A stretch of 64,000 nucleotides of DNA from Glebionis coronaria (lineage: Eukaryota; Streptophyta; Magnoliopsida; Asterales; Asteraceae), in NCBI GenBank assembly GCA_025667525.1, contig CM046881.1, positions 24,129,580 through 24,193,579 of the forward strand, written 5' to 3'. A model generated the notes under the pieces. It worked only from the letters and a program-made list of their open reading frames with translations. It was not told the origin of the DNA and did not search any database. The translations under genes were made by a program, and so were the position numbers. Of this stretch, positions 58,722-64,000 are shown piece by piece (the stretch's first letter is position 1; each line of letters begins with the position of its first letter).

Positions 58722-60523
58722 TAATAACTAGGTTTTTCCCTAATTAAAAAGATTGTGTTCGTTGATATTGGTCTAATCGAATTGATCTAGGCTTTCTATG
58801 TGACTCAGTTTTATTTTGGTGGAAACAAATAATTTTGGTTGTTTTTAAATTTAAATGTGCAAGACTTAAAGTAAATGTCGTTAAGCAAAAGGGCAAGTAT
58901 TTAAAGAACGTGAAAAATAAATCTAAGTCTATTTAAAAAGTAAATGTGCGATATTTAAAAACGTGACGGGAAGTAAAATAATTAAATGACTAAAAATAAA
59001 AGCGTGACGGAAATTAAATTAGACATAAACTAAAAATTAAACAAGACAAAACATAAAAATTAACCCAGATCGGAATGTATTCCGATCAACCTTACCATCG
59101 GAATGAACACACCACCTATCGGAATGTTGAAGAAACCCAGATCGGAATATGTCACCTTTTCAGATCGGAATAACCTAACACCCTCAGATCGCAATGTAGT
59201 CCAGATCGAAATGTGTCCTATCGGAATGAGGCTAAGGGAAATTGGGCAGCACTTCGTCTAAGTAAGCCTCAAGAACCGTCGGAAAGAGCGATCGCAATAT
59301 GCGATCGCAATCCCCAGATCGGAATGAGGTAAAGATACTCCTGTCGCAATCCCGGATCGGAATGCAAAAACCCTTATGCCAATACTGTCACTATCGGAAT
59401 GTGGTGTTGCTATCCGTCGCAATGTGGAAAACCCTAACTTTCCGATGGAACCAACTTGGTAATAAGCACAAGAACTAAATAAGCTATTCTAATAAGCAGT
59501 TACCAAAAACTTTAATGAAATGAAATCAAAACGAAACAATAAGCTAGAAAGTTAAAGTCTTTCAAACTTTTAAACACGAAACTTAAATGAAATCAAAACA
59601 ATAAAATCAAAACTTTAAAGAAAACTTTCAAAACACTTAAGAAAAATCCCAAATAAGCACACAAGGTTGTCAATCTCGTGGCTTATTTCGTAGGTGGAAA
59701 TAAAAAGGACGAAACTTTAATCAAGATAAGCAAATGGATTAAGCAAAACCTTGCTTAATCCGCAATTCAAGCCGAAATAAAAAGAGAGAAAGGTAGAATG
59801 AGATTGATAAAAAGAACTTGATCAAATGATAAAGAATGGTAAGACAAGAATTTAAAGAACACAAATTGAAAACTTACTTGGAATTAAAAGGTAATTAAGG
59901 TGCAAAACATGTAATTAAAAGTGCAAGTAATTAAAGGTGCATTAAAAGTAAATGTGGAAGAATGGTTTGTCAAGCCACCAACCATGGAAGAACTAATTGT
60001 CACTATTAGTCAACAAGAGTAAATGAAGTGAAATGGTGGGTATTTATAGGTGATTAAGGGATGGTTAGAGGAAGCTTCCTCCTCTCCTTCCTTTCTTCTT
60101 AATTGCGCCATCAAGTCCTTCCTTCTTAATCTTTTTGTTAATCTTGGAATTAAGGGACTTTTGGCTTCGGGATTTCTTCGAATTCGTCTTTAAATTCTTC
60201 AATAAAGTAGACTTGAATTCTTCGGCTTTTGATAAACTTCCGTCTTTTGACTTTTTCTTCGATAAATCTTCAGAATTGGTCGTGGACTTCCGTTCTTTTT
60301 GCACTCTTGACTTCTTGACTTCGTCTTTCATCCTTTTCTTCAATAAAAGCCCGTAAATGCCCGTGAATGTCCGTGTTTTCTCCACTTTTCACCTTTTCAT
60401 CCTAAATCACAACAAAAACACAAACCACGCATAATTCCGACATAAAAGACATAAAATACACGTTTTGGTACGGTTATTATTGTAATTAAGTGGTAGAAAA
60501 GATGGGTGTTTACACACCTATCA
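58722..60523 (-). repeat. Family E LTR, minus strand, inner copy
   Basis: 1802 bp. The PBS side is on the left and the polypurine side (AATCCCCTACACTT at 60524-60537) on the right, so it too links two interiors. TATA complement at 60041-60048; motif array at 59063-59449. Confidence 0.92.
60041..60048 (-). promoter_or_regulatory. TATA box of inner minus-strand E LTR
   Basis: TATAAATA on the minus strand, facing the TATA box at 56717-56724 across 3.3 kb. Confidence 0.6.
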
Positions 60524-62548
60524 AATCCCCTACACTTGACCATTGCAATGTCCTCATGCAATGCATTAGTTACAAAGCATGTTTACACTTTTCATCATAA
60601 TCAATCCACGTTGGCCTTTATTAAAGAGATAGAAGATTACAAAAATGCAAAGCAAAGAAATTAAAAGCATACCTTGGGTTTTGAAAATGTCATGAATAAT
60701 CATCATCCTCAACTTTTCACTTTCTCCAAACCAAGCTTAAAAACGAGATCATTGTTATTATAAGTTAGTAAACTAACACGAACTCATGTGGGCCAATTAT
60801 TCACTTAGACTCCCTTATTCCTATGGGTATCTCTTATATTTTATTATTTGTCTTGAATGATCACGAGGATGCATTGTTCGACTTATTAAGATAGTTATTT
60901 AGTCTGAAAATAAGGTGCACGATTTAATCAATAGTTAGCTAAAGGACCAAATCTTTTAAAACTGCTTCTCGGGATATCAAAAAGTTCATATCTTGGCATA
61001 ACTTGGTTCGCGATTTGAGACCTTTCTCGGGCCGATATTTGGCAGCGACTTCATACTTCAAATCTTTGAGAGACATGCATGAAATAATGGTCTTCTCTTC
61101 ATAAATGGAATTTCTTCACTTGGAATTTTTGAGAGATTCTTCATATATGGACCACGACTTCTTCATTTTTCTCCAATCTTTATTTTGGATTTTGATATAC
61201 AACGATCCGCCTCCTTTATTGACTTGGATCTATTTATCCTCATACCTTGTTAGGGTCTTTTCGGATACACTTCTCCATGACTTTTTGGGAGTTTTTGCTT
61301 TTCGTCGTGTGTCTCGATCCTTCATATTGATTTTCGATAAATGATTCTTCACATCACTTTTGGATCTTTAGCAACAAAACATAGCCCTCATGCCTTGTTA
61401 GGGCCTTTTCGGACTCGCCAATCTTCGCGCCCCGCTTCATAAGTTATGCCTTGGCTATGAACTCTCGTCATTACCGAGCAACTTTTAAACGATCTGGGGC
61501 TAGAAGCTAAGTAACTTTTCAAATCGTACAACCTTATTTATTAGCCGATAAATTTATTAGCAAGCGATGGGAGAATAGGCTTATAATTAACTCACATAAA
61601 TCCACGAAAGAATACCGACTTATAATTGGCTCTATCATCTCTCGTTCTCCACAGTTTAAAATCTCAAGTAATGAGACTCGTGGATACTTAGCCTATTAAA
61701 TCAAAATTTTGGGTTTTCGAGTCGCCTATAGGATCTTGCAAATTCTTAGACTCTTTCAAGTTTAGAAATCGCATCTTAAAGTTCCCTTGATAAACGACTC
61801 TCTAGGATCAATTATAGGAACTTGCGAAAAGTTCTTGTTCTTAACCCGTGAGAGTTAAGACTTTCGCGTTTTATAGCTCCCTATATAAAAGCCTAGCAAA
61901 ACTTGACTTAAACACGTTAAGGATACTAGCTAGAGTAAACTCGGATTGAGTTAAAAGATTCACAACGCTTGAAAATTAAAACCAGTTATTAAACATTTAT
62001 TCTAATAAGGAAAGAAAATAACTATACAAAGGGAAAAAACTAATAGGCCAAAATAGATCAAAAATTTTGAAAAATGTCGAAAAATTGATTTTCCGGTTAA
62101 AATGAGGACAAATACAAGGAAAAGACCACTTAACTTCGATAGAAGTCCCCCCTACACTTAAGATAAACATTGTCCTCAATGTTTAAGCATGTGGGAGGAA
62201 ACTCCCCTACACTTAGGACATTGTGCACGTTGTTTAAATCTTGCTAAGGAAAAGACAACTAAAGGGATTCCTATTTTAATATTGAGAAAATATAAAATAG
62301 TGAATCGAAAAGAGTTTAGGATAGAACCGGGAAGAAGTAGAACACGGAATCACGGGTCGTCAAGAATCATTAAGAGTGGATCATTGAAGCTCGAATCCCT
62401 GATTAAGAAGTGAGGAGAGGAAATAGCAATCCAAAGGGTCCCCCCTACACTTATGATATAGAAAGCGGAAAGATAGATGCATGGGTTGCCTCCCAAGAAG
62501 CGCTTGGTTTTTGTTAACCGAGTCGTGAGCCTGACTCGACCTTGATCA
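60524..62548 (-). other. Minus-strand E 3' noncoding region
   Basis: Reverse complement of E1 54218-56242 with very few differences, carrying the same hairpins and purine tracts. Open frames such as 62189-62413 are complements of this noncoding region and are not genes. Confidence 0.85.
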
Positions 62549-64000
62549 TCAACGGAAGTAGCATGAAAGAAATCCACCAGGATCGAAGACATAGTTTTCA
62601 TCCATCAATAAGCAAGAGCTTAAGGCGAACAAGGCAAGCCAAAGGAGAAGCGGCAAGGTTCCCTTAAGCAGTGACGGAGCACAGTAGAAGCAAGTATGAA
62701 GCGGTGCAAGCATGTCTTCAAAATTTCCAAAGATTTTTCCTTTTATTTCATCAGGTGGATACTGAGATGGCCTAAAGACTTCAATACCGGGGTCGAACAC
62801 CTTTTCCTTCAGGGGAAAATAGCACTCAGGCTCAGCCGAGTGTGAAGAAGATCCGCAAAGAAGCACAACCTCGTCCTCAGAAGTGGGACAAAGAGGTGTC
62901 AAATCATACGTGCAACGGATTTCGGTGTCGACCGGTTTCTTCTCCTTTGACAAAATGCTCTTCAAATCCAAAGTAGGATCAAGGCGATAATCTTCAAAGT
63001 CAAAAGGAGGAGCATCACTCTCATGAGGGAAGTATGTGTTGAGAAAGTCAGAGAAATCTTCCTCAAATGAATAATCGTCCAAAGTAGGATCGAGTGATGG
63101 TGGAGGATCTTCATCATGTGAAGAATCGCTCGAGAGAGTATCAGCCTCATCAAAATCATCGAAAGTGGGCAGCTCGGGATACTCAGAAGTACACTCAAAA
63201 TCATCCGAATCTGAGCTAGAATCATCATCATCATAAGCGTCAAAGACTGGTGATGAATCATAAATGGGAGAAGCGTCCAAAGTAGGGAGAAAATCATCCA
63301 CCTCATCATGAAAAAGTGGATTATCGATGCAAGAGTCGAATAGAGGATTTTCGTAGACGGTAAAGTCATCTAGCACATTAATCATATTCACTGATTCTCG
63401 GCCTCCAAAAGTTAAACTAGTAAGCTTCCCCATTTTGAAAACTTTTGCATCATCCCCGACTCGTAGGATTAACTCACCTTCGGCCACATCTACTAAAGCA
63501 CGTCCGGTTCTCAAGAATGGCCGACCAAGTATTAAAGGAATACGAGGGTCCATTTCATAATCAACTACGACAAAATCGACCGGGAAAGTAAATGTGCCAA
63601 CTTTAATGAACACGTCTTCGGCTATACCAACAGGGTAAGCGAGAGTGCGATTTGCAAGTTCAAGAGTCATCTTTGTTGGAGTGAGGTCGGGCAATGATAG
63701 TGTTCTCCAAACACTTAAAGGCATCAAATTAATACTAGCCCCGAGATCAGCAAGGGCAGTAAATTCTTCAGTTTTGTTGAACACGCAAGGCAACACAAAT
63801 CGACCGGGATCTCCAAGCTTTTCCGGTAATTCTTTAAGAATAACTGCTGAGCAGTTTTCATTTAAGCGTGTGTTGGCGAGTTCAATAAGCTTCTCCTTCT
63901 TGTTAAGCAATTCCTTAAATGCTTTAACAAATTTGGGCATGTGGACAAGCGCCTCAATAAAGCTAATGTTGAAGTTCATTTGAGAAATCATCTTGATATA
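62549..64000 (-). CDS. Gag-protease polyprotein of minus-strand E unit, partial
   Basis: C-terminal 480-odd codons of the same polyprotein as 51023-54217; the frame is open to the window edge, so the Gag part lies beyond 64000. It contains the end of the linker, the aspartic protease (DLGASINLMP, PLILGRPFLR), the acidic region and the hydrophobic C-terminal segment, ending at TGA (62549-62551). Differences from E1 noted by eye are Leu to Ile in FIEALVHM and Leu to Arg in DYRLDP. No stop or frameshift is seen, so two intact copies of this C-terminal part exist in the window. Confidence 0.85.
   Translation of the reverse strand, partial: YIKMISQMNFNISFIEALVHMPKFVKAFKELLNKKEKLIELANTRLNENCSAVILKELPEKLGDPGRFVLPCVFNKTEEFTALADLGASINLMPLSVWRTLSLPDLTPTKMTLELANRTLAYPVGIAEDVFIKVGTFTFPVDFVVVDYEMDPRIPLILGRPFLRTGRALVDVAEGELILRVGDDAKVFKMGKLTSLTFGGRESVNMINVLDDFTVYENPLFDSCIDNPLFHDEVDDFLPTLDASPIYDSSPVFDAYDDDDSSSDSDDFECTSEYPELPTFDDFDEADTLSSDSSHDEDPPPSLDPTLDDYSFEEDFSDFLNTYFPHESDAPPFDFEDYRLDPTLDLKSILSKEKKPVDTEIRCTYDLTPLCPTSEDEVVLLCGSSSHSAEPECYFPLKEKVFDPGIEVFRPSQYPPDEIKGKIFGNFEDMLAPLHTCFYCAPSLLKGTLPLLLWLALFALSSCLLMDENYVFDPGGFLSCYFR

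Larger units (their letters stand above)
45235..64000. mobile_element. Family E cluster: concatenated and inverted Athila-like GAG-PRO elements
   Basis: Order: LTR minus (45235-47037), tail minus (47038-47879), tail plus (47880-48955), LTR plus (48956-50757), full interior plus (50758-56242), LTR plus (56243-58043), truncated leader and gag start plus (58044-58489), odd AT-rich segment (58490-58702), PBS and LTR minus (58703-60523), interior minus (60524-64000 and beyond). Three of the four LTRs have a polypurine tract on one side and a PBS on the other, so single LTRs link successive interiors. Only the 45235 end touches foreign sequence (Tek-C). Confidence 0.88.

Noticed and set aside
62189..62413. 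74-codon frame with a tidy ATG (also 54353-54577 on the other strand)
   Set aside because: Complement of the E noncoding 3' region and its purine tracts; appears twice only because the region is duplicated.

Overview
The window is repeat-dense plant DNA made almost entirely of nested LTR retrotransposons of the Ty3/gypsy superfamily. No host gene, tRNA, rRNA or CRISPR array was found. The Gag and Pol wording (Athila-type protease DLGASINLMP, the IISDRGTHF integrase motif, a PBS matching tRNA-Asp) and the decayed chromovirus pol point to a flowering plant. From memory, the Athila gag/pol style resembles elements annotated in Asteraceae; that placement is inference, not proof.

Layout, left to right. 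(1) 1-2484: a minus-strand Tekay-type LTR (Tek-0), cut by the window edge, inserted in the gag of Athila-like element A. (2) 2485-13816: element A, with broken gag-pro-pol, a 3' noncoding region and a 4.2 kb 3' LTR (9581-13816). Its 5' end lies left of the window. (3) 13817-14617 and 26909-36734: Athila-like element B. A is inserted in B's gag at the zinc-knuckle codons, and B's gag-pro is split again by a complete Tekay-type element, Tek-1 (14618-26908; two 3428-bp LTRs, 5-bp target duplication ATACC). B ends with a 3.7 kb 3' LTR (32987-36734). (4) 36735-39211: a roughly 690-bp tandem repeat, the only sequence that is not recognisably LTR-element-derived and the likely host DNA. (5) 39212-40773: a minus-strand chromovirus-type LTR fragment (Tek-D), interrupted by Tek-C (40774-45234), which has a complete 5' LTR, a large internal deletion and a partial 3' LTR. 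(6) 45235-64000: a cluster of a third Athila-like family, E, carrying Gag and protease but no reverse transcriptase or integrase. Its copies are joined head-to-tail through single LTRs and also folded back in inverted orientation.

Insertion order read from the interruptions: tandem repeat first; then B and Tek-D in it; A in B, Tek-0 in A, Tek-1 in B; Tek-C in Tek-D; the E cluster in the 3' LTR of Tek-C. Tek-1 is very young by LTR identity although its interior is a ruin, so it was probably copied in trans. A and B have multiple stops and frameshifts. The only long intact reading frame is the E Gag-protease polyprotein (51023-54217), with a near-identical minus-strand copy running off the right edge.

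The most interesting signals are: the concatemeric and palindromic E cluster; a dense ATTCCGAT motif array in the transcribed part of the E LTR; hairpins just upstream of the polypurine tract, shared by A, B and E with a compensatory base-pair change; and the E polyprotein, which ends in an acidic tail and a hydrophobic segment instead of polymerase. All sequence comparisons were made by eye, so percentages and counts are approximate.
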